Source: Solirubrobacterales bacterium
GTDB lineage: Bacteria; Actinomycetota; Thermoleophilia; Solirubrobacterales; Solirubrobacteraceae
Direction: 5' to 3'
Assembly (NCBI GenBank): GCA_017354065.1
Contig: JAFMRN010000002.1
Coordinates: forward strand, 1-27,680
Length of the DNA stretch: 27,680 nucleotides
Made by a program: the position numbers and the translations under genes. Below are positions 14,143 through 22,889 of this stretch, in pieces. The notes beneath the pieces are model-generated. The model searched no databases. It was not told where the DNA came from and saw only the letters and a list, made by a program, of their open reading frames with translations. Positions within the stretch are counted from its first letter, which is position 1, and each line of letters starts with the position of its first letter.

Positions 14143-15000
14143 GTGCGGATGCGCGCAGCACTGGCCGTGCGGAAAACGGGAACCGGCGATCCACTGGTGC
14201 TGTTGCACGGGATCGCGACCGACAGCCGGATCTGGACCACGGTGGTCCCCAGGCTCGTCCGTGAGCGGGCCGTGGTCACCGTCGACCTGCCGGGGTTCGG
14301 TGCGTCTGATCCGGTGGGAGAGGGCTTTGAGCTCGACCGTGTCGCCGCACGGGTCGCCCGCGGGCTGGCAGCGAACGGGATCCACGACGGCTTTGACCTG
14401 GTCGGGCACTCGCTGGGTGGCGGTGTTGCGATCGCGCTGGCAGCGCTGATGCCCAACAGCGTGCGGCGGCTGATGCTGGTCGCACCGGCCGGCCTGCGAC
14501 CGCTGCCGCCGAGCGTCGGGACGCTGCTTGGCACCGAGCGGGTCGCCAACCTGGTGTCTTCGGGAGCTGACGCGTTTTTGGCGGCTCGGCGCAGCGCCGC
14601 CGCGCTGGCCGACATGGCCTGGGGCCGCCGGCTGCTGTTGGCGCTGACGGCCGCCGACGGAAGCGACGTGCCGCCTGCTATCGCCCGCGGGATGCTGGAG
14701 GCGTCGTTGAGTGCCCGGCGTACCGGACCGGCGCTGGCCACGATCACGACCACCGACCTGCGTCCACGGCTGGCGGCGACGCGGATGCCGCTTGGCGCGA
14801 TCTGGGGGGAGGCCGACCTGACCGTGCCGATCCGTGCACTGGACGACCTAATGGTGGCGCGGCCCGACGCGCTGGTGGTGCGGCTCGCCGATACCGGCCA
14901 CGTGCCGATGGTGGAACGCCCGGACGCGTTTGTGCGGGCCCTGGAGCGGCTTCTCAACAACGAAACAAATCCGTCCGCGGGTGAACCTATGCTCGCGTGA
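14143..15000 (+). CDS. Alpha/beta hydrolase
   Basis: The 285-residue protein has the alpha/beta hydrolase fold. The oxyanion strand is LVLLHGIATDSRIW, the nucleophile elbow is VGHSLGGG with Ser90, the acid is probably in IWGEADLTVP, and the catalytic His is in LADTGHVPMVERPD. No signal peptide is seen, so it is cytoplasmic; the substrate (ester, lactone or other) cannot be told. GTG 14143 gives MRMR; the ATG two codons on (14149) is an equal choice. It follows the membrane protein by 15 bases and precedes a second hydrolase by 12, so these are probably one operon. The two hydrolases are too different to be a recent duplication. Confidence 0.88.
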   Translation: MRMRAALAVRKTGTGDPLVLLHGIATDSRIWTTVVPRLVRERAVVTVDLPGFGASDPVGEGFELDRVAARVARGLAANGIHDGFDLVGHSLGGGVAIALAALMPNSVRRLMLVAPAGLRPLPPSVGTLLGTERVANLVSSGADAFLAARRSAAALADMAWGRRLLLALTAADGSDVPPAIARGMLEASLSARRTGPALATITTTDLRPRLAATRMPLGAIWGEADLTVPIRALDDLMVARPDALVVRLADTGHVPMVERPDAFVRALERLLNNETNPSAGEPMLA

Positions 15001-15012
15001 GCAGGCCCTTAG

Positions 15013-15975
15013 ATGCCCACATCACGCTCAACCCGCAGCGATTGCCTGGTCCTCAGCGACGGCCGCCGACTTGCCTTTACCGACAGCGGCCCCGAGGACG
15101 GTGTTCCGGTCTTCTACTGCCACGGGGCCATCGGCACGCCGGTCAGCGGCACTGTCGACCTCGACGCGATCTGTGCGCGGCTCGGCGTCCGCTACATCGC
15201 GCCCAGCCGCCCGGGGATCGGCGGGTCCGATCCCGCGCCGGGGCGCACGATCCGGAGTTGGGCGACAGACCTGCGCGAGCTAGCGGACGCGTTGGGGCTG
15301 GACCGCTTCTACGTGGTCGGCGTGTCGGCCGGCGGGCCCTACGCGCTGGCCGCATCGCACGCGCTGCGCAGCCGGGTCCGGCGCGTGGCGGTGGTCAGCT
15401 CGCTGTCACCGCTGTGCGCGTTGAAGGACACCCCCGGGTTGCGCAAGCGGATCCGCTATCCGCTGGCCCTGCTGGAGCGCGCGCCGCGGACCGTGGTCGG
15501 GTTCGGCAACGCGGTGCTGCCGCTGCTGAGCGCCCGGCCCGCGTTGCTGAACCGGGTCATGGAGGTCCACGCCGCCCGCTCTGAGCGCGCGCGGCTGGCC
15601 ACAGCGGTTGAGCGCAGCGCCGCCGCTACGAGCTTCTTTGACTCCTGCGCCGGCGGGGTCGGCGGCCTGGTCTCTGACTACGGCGTGTACTCCTCCAGCT
15701 GGGGCTTCGACGCCTCCGAGGTCTACAGCGAGGTCGACGTCTGGCATGGCAGCGCCGATCCGCTGGTGCCGGTGGAACATGCGCTGGTGCTGGCGGCGGC
15801 GCTGCCCCACAGCCACGTCTACGTGGACCCGGAGGAGGGCCACCACTTCTTCCGCGCGAACCTGGAGCGGATCCTCGGGGTGCTGGTCGGAACCGGGGAG
15901 GTAACGGCGCTGCGTGCTCTCAGGCAGCCTCCCGCAGACAAGCCACGGCCGGGCGCTCGGGCAGCGGCTCGCTGA
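15013..15975 (+). CDS. Alpha/beta hydrolase
   Basis: The 320-residue protein is a second alpha/beta hydrolase of a different subgroup. Key points are FYCHGAIGTP (oxyanion region), APSRPGIGGSDP, the nucleophile elbow GVSAGGPYAL with Ser105, the acid in WHGSADPLVP, and the catalytic His in EEGHHFFR. There is no signal peptide or membrane segment. The C-terminal ~30 residues (Pro/Arg/Ala-rich) are encoded over the 3' end of the opposite-strand gpgS, giving a 56-base convergent overlap; the tail may therefore be poorly conserved. Substrate unknown. Confidence 0.87.
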   Translation: MPTSRSTRSDCLVLSDGRRLAFTDSGPEDGVPVFYCHGAIGTPVSGTVDLDAICARLGVRYIAPSRPGIGGSDPAPGRTIRSWATDLRELADALGLDRFYVVGVSAGGPYALAASHALRSRVRRVAVVSSLSPLCALKDTPGLRKRIRYPLALLERAPRTVVGFGNAVLPLLSARPALLNRVMEVHAARSERARLATAVERSAAATSFFDSCAGGVGGLVSDYGVYSSSWGFDASEVYSEVDVWHGSADPLVPVEHALVLAAALPHSHVYVDPEEGHHFFRANLERILGVLVGTGEVTALRALRQPPADKPRPGARAAAR

Positions 15976-16783
15976 CGGGGGCCGCCAGGCGGCCGTCGCG
16001 CTGGGCGCGCTCCATCACGACTCCAAGCACGGCGTCCGCCATGGGGCCGAGATCGGCCAGCGCCTGGTGGGAGTTCTGGCGCACGTCCAGATCGACCTGG
16101 GCGATGCCATCGAGCCCGAGCTCGATGTAGGTGTCGAGCAGCAGCGCGACGTCAACCCCGTAGCCGGTGGTGAACGGAAGCGTCTCCAGCAGGCTGCGGC
16201 GGGCGGCGATCTCGCCGGCGAGCGGCTGGCGGACGTGGGCGAGCTCCGGGAAGAAGCGCTTCAGCAGCGGCCGCGCGGTCAGCTCCGTGACGCGGCCGCC
16301 GCCCTCCGGCAGCGTGACCCCGCCGACCTTGAACGGGCGGCGGTAAAAGCCCTTCACTAGCTGGATCCGAGGCTCGGTCAGGGGGCCGAGCAGCCCCGTA
16401 ACGTAGTGCGGTCCGACGGCGGTCGAGTCGGCGTCCAGGAACACCACGACCTCGCCGTCGAGCACGCTGAGCGCGCGCCACATGGCGTCACCCTTGCCGA
16501 GCACCGGGCCCAGCTCGGGCATCAACTCCGTCTGGCGGTGCACCTCGGCGCCGGCGGCGGCCGCGATCTGAGCCGTGCGGTCCTCAGAGTCGTCGACGAC
16601 CACCAGCTGGGCGATCACGCCTTGTTGTAGGAGCGGTGCGAGCGCTTCGACGATCGGGCCGATCGTGTGCTGCTCATTGCGCGCCGGCAGGCACACCGAC
16701 ACGTTGCCGGCCTGCGGGGCCGCGGAAAAATCGCCGTGGTGGTGGGTGTGCTCCTGCTCCCAGGTGCGTGCGCGCAGACTCAT
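15920..16783 (-). CDS. gpgS: Glucosyl-3-phosphoglycerate synthase
   Basis: The 287-residue cytoplasmic family-GT81 glycosyltransferase joins glucose from an NDP-glucose donor to 3-phosphoglycerate. This is the first step towards glucosylglycerate and, in mycobacteria, methylglucose lipopolysaccharide. Family landmarks are clear: PARNE (33-37), VVDDSEDRT (62-70), GKGDAMWR, the metal-binding DADS (117-120), GFYRRP (145-150), GGGRVTEL, QPLAGE and TTGYGVDVALLLD. It is a little shorter than the mycobacterial enzyme. No gpgP phosphatase with a recognisable motif is next to it. Neighbours upstream on the same strand are an MBL-fold hydrolase and a fused SDR. The gene ends inside the convergent hydrolase. 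Confidence 0.9.
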   Translation of the reverse strand: MSLRARTWEQEHTHHHGDFSAAPQAGNVSVCLPARNEQHTIGPIVEALAPLLQQGVIAQLVVVDDSEDRTAQIAAAAGAEVHRQTELMPELGPVLGKGDAMWRALSVLDGEVVVFLDADSTAVGPHYVTGLLGPLTEPRIQLVKGFYRRPFKVGGVTLPEGGGRVTELTARPLLKRFFPELAHVRQPLAGEIAARRSLLETLPFTTGYGVDVALLLDTYIELGLDGIAQVDLDVRQNSHQALADLGPMADAVLGVVMERAQRDGRLAAPVSEPLPERPAVACLREAA

Positions 16784-16812
16784 CGGAGCAGAGAGTCTGC
16801 CATCCCGCTCAG

Positions 16813-17493
16813 TCAGCGACTCTCCAGGGCCTCCGTGAAGGCTTGCAGTCGCTCCGGATCACGCAGCGGCGCGCCGTGTCCGAAACAGGTGAGCCGGGGC
16901 TTCAGGGCGGCCAGGCGCCGCATCGACTCCCGGTTCCGGGCCGGGTCCGGGGTGAAAATGTCCAACGGCTCATGCAGGCCGGGCATCAGCGTCATCACGT
17001 TCATGTTCGTGAACACGTCGCCGGCGATCAGGACGCGGTCTGACTCGCGCCAGAAGGCGATGTGGCCGGCGCTGTGCCCGGGAGTCTCCAGCACCGTGAA
17101 GTCCGCGACGGTGTCACCCTCGCGCAGCTGACGGGCGACCGGGTGGCCGGGCCCGGGGAACATGTAGCTGTAAAGGCGCGGGACCTGGTGCAGCGGCTGG
17201 GGCATCTTCGCGTACACCGCCCGCCCGCCGGCCTCGGCATCCTCGACGTCGGCCGCCCCGACCCAGAAGGGGCATTCGAAGCGTTCACAGACCGCGTGGC
17301 TGGAGCCCTGGTGGTCACCGTGGGCGTGGGTCAGGGCGTGCGCGCTGAGCTTGCGGTTGCCCAACTGGCGCATCAGCAGGGGCCGGTCCAGGCGGGTGCC
17401 CGAGTCGACCAGGACGTCACCGAGCAGATAGCTGTTGATCGCGTTGGGCGGGAAGGAGACGAGCTGGTGCACGCCCGGCGCGCGCTCTCTCAC
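16813..17493 (-). CDS. MBL-fold metallo-hydrolase
   Basis: The 226-residue metallo-beta-lactamase-fold hydrolase has the HxHxDH zinc motif as HAHGDH (56-61). Further ligands are His140 in TPGHSAGH, Asp159 in IAGDVF and His206 in CFGHG, so a full two-metal site is present. The family includes thiolesterases, glyoxalase II-like enzymes and lactonases; the substrate is unknown. There is no signal peptide. GTG 17493 overlaps the stop of the fused SDR gene by 4 bases, so the two are translationally coupled and may act in the same lipid-related pathway. gpgS follows after a 29-base gap. Confidence 0.87.
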   Translation of the reverse strand: MRERAPGVHQLVSFPPNAINSYLLGDVLVDSGTRLDRPLLMRQLGNRKLSAHALTHAHGDHQGSSHAVCERFECPFWVGAADVEDAEAGGRAVYAKMPQPLHQVPRLYSYMFPGPGHPVARQLREGDTVADFTVLETPGHSAGHIAFWRESDRVLIAGDVFTNMNVMTLMPGLHEPLDIFTPDPARNRESMRRLAALKPRLTCFGHGAPLRDPERLQAFTEALESR

Positions 17494-19466
17494 CAGTGCA
17501 CGCCCTTCATCAGGTGCGCGAGGGCCACCTGCTCGGTGGACGCCGTCTCCTTCGGGTCCACCTGGCCCTTGGCGGCGGCCGAGTCGGGGAACACCTTGTA
17601 AGCGGTCGCGAGGATCTGGTCGACGGCCTTGGGAACCAGCGCGTAGGAGATCTCGCCGAAGGTTCCGAGCTTGGTGTTGATCTGCTTGGGCTTGCGCCGG
17701 ATCGCCTCACAGATCAGGTCGGCGGCCTGATCAGGGGAGATCGTCGGGAAGCTGTCATAGATCTTCGTCGGCGCGATCATCGGGGTGCGGACCAACGGCA
17801 TGTGGATCGTCGTGAAGTGCACGTTGTCAGCGATGCACTCCGAGCCGACCACGCGCGTCCAGGCATCCAGCGCGCCTTTTGACGCCACGTAGGCGGCGAA
17901 CCGCGGCGGGTTGGTTTGGACGCCGATGCTGGAGATGTTGATCACATGGCCGGAGCGGCGCTCGCGCATACCGGGCAACAGCTCCATGATCAGCTTGATC
18001 GCGCCCAGGTAGTTCAGCTGGATCGTGCGCTCGAAGTCGTGGAAGCGGTCATAGGACAGGCTGATAGAGCGGCGGATCGAGCGTCCGGCGTTGTTGACCA
18101 GGATGTCCACCGTCGGATGCTCGGCTCGGATCTGCTCACAGGTCTCGGCCAGCGAGTCAGGGCTCGACAGGTCCGCTGAGTAGGCGTATGCCGTGCCGCC
18201 GAGGTCCTGGATCTCCTGGCGCACGGCCTCGAGCTTGTCCATCCCGCGGGCCACGAGGATCGGGACACCGCCCGCGGCCGCGATCTTCAGCGCGGCGGCA
18301 CGGCCGATGCCGCTGGAGGCGCCGGTGATCAGGACCGTCTTGCCGTTCACGGCGCCCTCAAAGGAGCGGTCCCGGAACAGCGCGGGGTCGAGGTTGCGTT
18401 CCCAGTAGTCCCACAGCTTGTCCGCGTAGCTGTTCAGCGGCGGCACGCTGATCTTCGTCCCCGCGAGCGCGCGCTCGGTGTCACGGGTGTCGAACTGGGC
18501 CGTCAGGCCGACGTAGTCGATCACCTCCTCCGGGATCCCGACGTCAGCCAGCATCGTGCGTCGGATGTTCTTCGCCGCGGGCAGCTGCAGCAGCATCGAG
18601 AGCGTGCCCTTGGGTAGCGCGGCGATCAGGCGTTTGTCGATCCGCACCGACAGTTGCGGCGCGTGGGCGGCGCGGGCAAAGGCGTTGATCACCTCGCCCG
18701 AACGCTGGGACTTGGGGTTCGTCAAGTGGAAGGCCTGGCCGTCAAGGCCGGGCTGGTGAGCGATGTGGTCCAGCGCGTCGACCACGAAGTCAACCGGGAC
18801 GATGTTGGTGTAGCCGAGCTCCGGACCGATCAGCGGGACCCAGGCCGGGAACCAGTGGCGCAGCTTCTTGATCAGCGTGAAGAAGTAATAGGGGCCGTCG
18901 ATCTTGTCGGTCTCACCGGTTCTGGAATCACCGACGACAATCGCCGGGCGGTAAACGCGCCAGCTGCCCTGCGTCTGGGTGCGCACGAGCCGTTCAGCCT
19001 CGAACTTGGTGCGGTGGTACGGGTGGGTGAGCGGCTGGCCCTCATCGAAGTAGTCCTCACGGAACAGGCCCTTGAACTGGCCCGCGACGGCGATCGAGGA
19101 GACGTGGTGGAACGCGCCGGCGCCAAGCGTGTTGGCGAGTTCCACGGCGTGGCGCGTCCCGTCGACGTTGGCCACTCGGTTCGCCTCATCCGAGGCGGTC
19201 ATGTCATAGATCGCGGCTATGTGGAAGAAGTGATCAACCGGACCGAGTTGGGTCGTGTCGACGCCCAGCTGAGGCTGGCCCAGGTCACCGACGATCGGCG
19301 TGACCCGGCCGGGCCAGCCGGGACGCTCGGCGATCTGGCGTTCGAGCTTGTGACGCGATCGCTCGCGCACCAGCGTGTAGATCGGTCCGCCATTCGGCCT
19401 GGAGACCAGGCGATCGATCAGGTTCCGGCCGATGAACCCTGTCCCGCCCGTGATGAAGTAGCTCAC
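17490..19466 (-). CDS. Two-domain SDR, AcrA1-like fatty acyl-CoA reductase
   Basis: This 658-residue fusion joins two NAD(P)-binding domains. The N-terminal half (about 1-365) is an extended SDR: TGGTGFIG at 6-13, VNVDGTRHAVELA, and the active-site YHRTKFE. It resembles the reductase domain that acts on fatty acyl thioesters. The C-terminal half (about 372-658) is a classical SDR: LITGASSGIG, ILVNNAGRS, INISSIG and YVASKGALDAW with the catalytic Tyr and Lys. The order and length match the mycobacterial AcrA1 (Rv3391) type, thought to reduce long-chain acyl-CoA. A role in wax or alcohol formation is inference. GTG 19466 lies just before the Rossmann motif. The stop overlaps the MBL-fold gene. 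Confidence 0.87.
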   Translation of the reverse strand: MSYFITGGTGFIGRNLIDRLVSRPNGGPIYTLVRERSRHKLERQIAERPGWPGRVTPIVGDLGQPQLGVDTTQLGPVDHFFHIAAIYDMTASDEANRVANVDGTRHAVELANTLGAGAFHHVSSIAVAGQFKGLFREDYFDEGQPLTHPYHRTKFEAERLVRTQTQGSWRVYRPAIVVGDSRTGETDKIDGPYYFFTLIKKLRHWFPAWVPLIGPELGYTNIVPVDFVVDALDHIAHQPGLDGQAFHLTNPKSQRSGEVINAFARAAHAPQLSVRIDKRLIAALPKGTLSMLLQLPAAKNIRRTMLADVGIPEEVIDYVGLTAQFDTRDTERALAGTKISVPPLNSYADKLWDYWERNLDPALFRDRSFEGAVNGKTVLITGASSGIGRAAALKIAAAGGVPILVARGMDKLEAVRQEIQDLGGTAYAYSADLSSPDSLAETCEQIRAEHPTVDILVNNAGRSIRRSISLSYDRFHDFERTIQLNYLGAIKLIMELLPGMRERRSGHVINISSIGVQTNPPRFAAYVASKGALDAWTRVVGSECIADNVHFTTIHMPLVRTPMIAPTKIYDSFPTISPDQAADLICEAIRRKPKQINTKLGTFGEISYALVPKAVDQILATAYKVFPDSAAAKGQVDPKETASTEQVALAHLMKGVHW

Positions 19467-19535
19467 GGCTGCAACCTACCGCCGGGGGGACGGCGGTGGC
19501 GCAGGTTCTCGGTTGCTCGCCGGGGCGGGAACCAG

Positions 19536-19556
19536 AGGGCGGCTACCAGCCGCCCT
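19536..19556 (-). terminator. Hairpin overlapping the stop of the small membrane protein gene
   Basis: AGGGCGGCT (19536-19544) and AGCCGCCCT (19548-19556) form a perfect 9-bp stem with a 3-base loop. The stop codon of the 92-residue protein lies inside it. A terminator for that gene is likely, although no U-tract follows. Confidence 0.55.
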
Positions 19557-19821
19557 TAACCGGATTGGCGTCCATCGCGGCCTTCTGCTTGTCCCACTTC
19601 GCGTGCTTGCGGTGGTCCAGGCCGGACTGGATCAGTGAGAAGACGACGATGATCACCGGGAAGAACCCGATCAGCAGGAACATCACGTTGGTGATGCCGG
19701 CGTCATCTGTGGGGCCATGCAGACCCTGGCCGCCGTGGGTGACGGCCAGCGCCGGGTCCGCGAGCAGCAGCATCGCGGCGACGGGGGCCAGGAACGTGAT
19801 GAACAAGCGGATTCGGCGCAT
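19543..19821 (-). CDS. Small membrane protein, unknown function
   Basis: The 92-residue protein has an N-terminal signal-like hydrophobic segment (LFITFLAPVAAMLLLADPALA) and a second transmembrane helix near residues 44-66 (NVMFLLIGFFPVIIVVFSLIQ). A basic cytoplasmic tail follows (DHRKHAKWDKQKAAMD). A short Gly/His loop lies between the two. The family is not recognised, but the layout is common for small actinobacterial envelope proteins. It lies 11 bases after an alpha/beta hydrolase on the same strand, so the two probably share a transcript. Coding potential is supported by the consistent membrane topology and the strong GC third-position bias. Confidence 0.75.
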   Translation of the reverse strand: MRRIRLFITFLAPVAAMLLLADPALAVTHGGQGLHGPTDDAGITNVMFLLIGFFPVIIVVFSLIQSGLDHRKHAKWDKQKAAMDANPVKGGW

Positions 19822-19832
19822 CGGCGGCGATT

Positions 19833-20696
19833 CTACCTGGTGGCGGCGGACGTTGCCCGGACGCTGGACAGCGCGGCAAGCAGCGCTTGGTCGTAGCGCT
19901 CGGGTGCGTTCGGGACCTCGAGATGGTCGATCTCGGCCTCAAAGATCGGGGATCCCAGCGCCTCAGCCAGTTCACGCTGCTTGCGCGGCGGCACGACGCT
20001 GTCCTTGGTGGTCAGGACTGTGGCGGTGGGGAACGGCTGGGGGCGCAGCCACGGGCGCGAGTCAAAGCGGCTGAGCTCCCGGCCGGCCTCTGTGATCGCG
20101 TCGGAGTTGTGGCGCAGCAGCTCCGAGCGGAGCCAGGCGAGGTACGGGTTCTCCGTGGTCAGGCCGACCTGCTTGAGGCCGAAGCTCCAGAACGCGCGCG
20201 GGCTGATGCGCAGCGCCGCACCGGCCAGGCCGAGCGCGCGGAACGCGCGTTTCAGCTCCGGGTCCTGCCAGTGCTGGGCGGTTCCGGACACGATCATGCC
20301 CGAGACCACGTCCGGATGGTCGCGCGCCATCAGCTGAGCGATCGTGCCGCCCATGCTGTAGCCGACGCAGATGGCTGGCGCCAGCTCCAGCGTGCGCAGC
20401 ACCGCCGCGGCGTCCGCGGCGCAGTCGGCCAGGCGGAAGGGAACCAGCGGGCGCAGGCCGCGTCCGTGGCCGCGGTGGTCGATCGCCAGTACGCGATAGC
20501 CGGCGTCGGTCAGGGACTGGTAGGGGCTCGCCCAGTTGAGATCGGCGGACGCGATCCAGCCGTGCAGCAGCAGCACCGTGGGACGGTCCTCACCGCCGCT
20601 GTCGCGGAGAAAGAACTCGCCGCGGTCGGGCACCGTCACGGTGCGGGCCGGGGGAAAGGGCAGGGGCGGTACGGGCGGGTAGTCGGCCAGGGCCAT
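19833..20696 (-). CDS. Alpha/beta hydrolase
   Basis: The 287-residue alpha/beta hydrolase has LLLHGWIASADLNW (oxyanion loop), AIDHRGHGRG, the nucleophile elbow VGYSMGGTIAQ with Ser114, the acid in LTTKDSVVPPRKQ, and the catalytic His in IDHLEVPN. The order is that of lipases and esterases of this superfamily. The N-terminus is Pro-rich (PPVPPLPFPPA) with no signal peptide. The substrate is unknown. The start, ATG 20696, is only 34 bases from the divergent GTG of the second ABC-F gene, so the two share a very short promoter region. Confidence 0.87.
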   Translation of the reverse strand: MALADYPPVPPLPFPPARTVTVPDRGEFFLRDSGGEDRPTVLLLHGWIASADLNWASPYQSLTDAGYRVLAIDHRGHGRGLRPLVPFRLADCAADAAAVLRTLELAPAICVGYSMGGTIAQLMARDHPDVVSGMIVSGTAQHWQDPELKRAFRALGLAGAALRISPRAFWSFGLKQVGLTTENPYLAWLRSELLRHNSDAITEAGRELSRFDSRPWLRPQPFPTATVLTTKDSVVPPRKQRELAEALGSPIFEAEIDHLEVPNAPERYDQALLAALSSVRATSAATR

Positions 20697-20716
20697 ACGG
20701 CGATGCTAGCTACGCC

Positions 20717-20722
20717 TACCAT
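20717..20722 (+). promoter_or_regulatory. Candidate -10 box for a leaderless ABC-F transcript
   Basis: TACCAT lies 8 bases before the GTG at 20731, which places the expected transcription start at or next to the start codon. No ribosome binding site precedes the GTG. Leaderless genes are common in actinobacteria, so this reading is plausible. No -35 is obvious. Confidence 0.4.
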
Positions 20723-20730
20723 CACGCGCT

Positions 20731-22659
20731 GTGAGCGTGCTGATCGCATCCGACCTGAAGAAGGACCTGTCCGGGGAGCCGTTGTTCAAGGGGATCTCCT
20801 TCAAGCTGGAGGCGCGTGACCGGATGACGCTGTCCGGCCGGAACGGGGCCGGCAAGACGACGTTGCTGCGGATGCTGGCCGGTGAGGAGTCGATCGACGG
20901 CGGGGAGCTGGTGTTCGCCAAAGGGGCCAAGGTCAAGCTCCATGACCAGCGTCCGCCGCGCGACCGTGACATCAGTTTGCGCGACTACATCCTGGCCGGC
21001 GCGCCGGAGATGCTCGAGCTGGAGGAGCGGCTGGCTGGGCTGGAGGCACAGATGGCCGGGGGCGATTACGAGCAGGCGACGCTGAACGCCTACGCCGACA
21101 CCCAGGCCGCCTTTGACCTGGCCGGCGGCTACACCTGGCGCGATCAGGCGCTGTCAACGCTGCACGGGCTCGGCTTCAACAAACCCGAGCTGCTGGACCG
21201 CAAGCTGGAGACGTTCTCCGGCGGTGAGTTGACCCGCGCTTCGCTCGCCCGGGCGCTGGCCGGCTCGCCCGACCTGCTGCTCTTGGACGAGCCCACCAAC
21301 CACCTGGACATCGCCTCACTCGAGTGGCTGGAGAGCCATCTGGTGTCGTTGAACGCGGCGATCGTCGTGGTCGCCCACGACCGCTGGTTTCTGGAGGCGA
21401 TCGGAACCTCGGTGCTGGAGCTGGAGGCCGGCCGGGCGAAGTTCTTCCCGGGGACCTGGCACGCGTGGCGCAAGGAGAAGGCCGCGCGCGAGCTGGCCCT
21501 GGGCCGCGCGATCGAGAAACAGCAGGCCGAGATAGACAAGCTGGAGAAGTTCGTCACCCGCTTCCGCGCGGGCACCCGCGCGCGCCAAGCCCAGTCCCGG
21601 GCCAAGCAGCTGGGCAAGATCGAGAAGCTCGAGCGCGACCCGCGGGACCGTGAAGGCCTGGCCTTCGCGTTCAAGCCGCCGGCGCGCTCCGGGCGGGTGG
21701 TGTTCGAATTCTCGGACGGACACATGCAGATCGGGGAGCGCGTGCTGTTGGACGGCGGCGAGCTGTGGCTCGAACGTGGCGAGCACGTGACCCTGGTCGG
21801 GCCCAACGGTGCCGGCAAGACCACGCTGATAGAGACGCTGGCCGGGGCGCGGCCGTTCGCCGACGACGGCTCGGACGCCCGCGACGCGACCGGCCGTGCG
21901 CTCGCGACACCCGTACAGGCGGTGGCGGTCGATGGCGGCCCGGTCGTCACCGGCAAGCTGTCCACCGGCCACAACGTGAAGGTCGGGTTCCTCTCCCAGC
22001 ACGCCGAGTCGCTGGGCGCGGGCAACGCACGCACGGTGCTGGAGGCGGCGGTCAAGCGCACCGGCCTGCCGCCCGGACAGGCACGCGCCCTGCTGGGCAG
22101 CTTCCTGTTCTCCGGAGAGGACGCCGAGAAGTCACTGGAGGGCCTGTCCGGCGGCGAGCGCCAGCGGCTGCAGCTGGCGATCCTGGTCCAGTCCGGCGCC
22201 AACGTGCTGATCCTCGACGAGCCGACCAACCACCTCGACATTGACAGCCGCGAGGCGCTGGAGGACGCGCTGTCCAGGTTCGAGGGCTCGCTGATCCTGA
22301 TCTCCCACGACCGCGCGCTGCTGGACGCCGTGGGGACGCGCACGATCGCGCTCGAGGACCAGGCGCTGCGCTCCTATGTCGGCGGCTGGCCGGAGTACCT
22401 GCGCGTCCGCGCCGAGCGTGAGGCGGCCCGGGCGGAAGCGAAGCCGCGCCCAGCGCGCACGGCGCGGGCGAACTCAAAGTCGCCCGCGCCGCCGAAGGCT
22501 TCCAAGCTGGAGGCCCAGATCGAGGCTGCGGAGGAGGAGCTTGCGGGTGTGGAGCGGGAACTGGTGGAAGGCTGGAGCGCTGAGGCTGCGGAGCGCTACG
22601 ACGCGGCCAAGGCCAAGGTCGACCGCCTGTACGCCAAGTACGAGCAGGTCACAAGCTGA
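20731..22659 (+). CDS. ABC-F family ATPase (second paralogue)
   Basis: The 642-residue cytoplasmic protein has two ABC ATPase domains. Walker A is GRNGAGKTT (about 37-45) and, in the second half, GPNGAGKTT. Signatures are FSGGELTR and LSGGERQRLQL; Walker B plus D-loop is LLLDEPTNHLD in the first and LILDEPTNHLD in the second. A charged linker with KLEKFVTRFRAGTRARQAQSR follows the first domain and is the ABC-F interdomain linker that reaches the ribosome. A glycine/alanine-rich insertion sits inside the second domain after ETLAGARPF. The C-terminus is a coiled coil (KLEAQIEAAEEELAGVERELVE). No membrane segment is present. It differs in type from the ABC-F gene at 2174: the two are not close paralogues. 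Resistance versus housekeeping function cannot be decided here. Confidence 0.9.
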   Translation: MSVLIASDLKKDLSGEPLFKGISFKLEARDRMTLSGRNGAGKTTLLRMLAGEESIDGGELVFAKGAKVKLHDQRPPRDRDISLRDYILAGAPEMLELEERLAGLEAQMAGGDYEQATLNAYADTQAAFDLAGGYTWRDQALSTLHGLGFNKPELLDRKLETFSGGELTRASLARALAGSPDLLLLDEPTNHLDIASLEWLESHLVSLNAAIVVVAHDRWFLEAIGTSVLELEAGRAKFFPGTWHAWRKEKAARELALGRAIEKQQAEIDKLEKFVTRFRAGTRARQAQSRAKQLGKIEKLERDPRDREGLAFAFKPPARSGRVVFEFSDGHMQIGERVLLDGGELWLERGEHVTLVGPNGAGKTTLIETLAGARPFADDGSDARDATGRALATPVQAVAVDGGPVVTGKLSTGHNVKVGFLSQHAESLGAGNARTVLEAAVKRTGLPPGQARALLGSFLFSGEDAEKSLEGLSGGERQRLQLAILVQSGANVLILDEPTNHLDIDSREALEDALSRFEGSLILISHDRALLDAVGTRTIALEDQALRSYVGGWPEYLRVRAEREAARAEAKPRPARTARANSKSPAPPKASKLEAQIEAAEEELAGVERELVEGWSAEAAERYDAAKAKVDRLYAKYEQVTS

Positions 22660-22697
22660 CCGGCGTTCTGCTCACGCTGGCGTTTCTGGCCAGCTGC

Positions 22698-22889
22698 GTG
22701 ATCGCGGTCAGCCACGTGCTGAACCGGGCGTTCGTTGCCCCCTGGTATGACTGCGGGCTGAACCTGGTCGCCTTTGGCTGTCAGTCGGCGGTTGCGGTTC
22801 TTTTGCGGAGCTGGCCTGCTTTGGGCGTCGCGTGCGTCGGGATCTGCTGTTGGCTTTGGCTGACGCTTCGGACCTATAGAGGGGGGTAA
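22698..22889 (+). CDS. Doubtful small membrane protein
   Basis: This 63-residue frame from GTG 22698 encodes a hydrophobic, Cys/Trp-rich peptide with one or two possible membrane helices (LNLVAFGCQSAVAVLL, ALGVACVGICCWLWLTL). The frame is open back through the end of the ABC-F gene, with hydrophobic residues (LTGVLLTLAFLASC) but no upstream start codon. No ribosome binding site is seen. It sits in a 257-base gap after the ABC-F gene with relaxed codon use. It may be a real small protein or simply non-coding DNA. Confidence 0.35.
   Translation: MIAVSHVLNRAFVAPWYDCGLNLVAFGCQSAVAVLLRSWPALGVACVGICCWLWLTLRTYRGG

Noticed and set aside
22698..22889. Holin-like phage protein
   Set aside because: No phage genes are nearby and the frame lacks a ribosome binding site; kept only as a doubtful small ORF.
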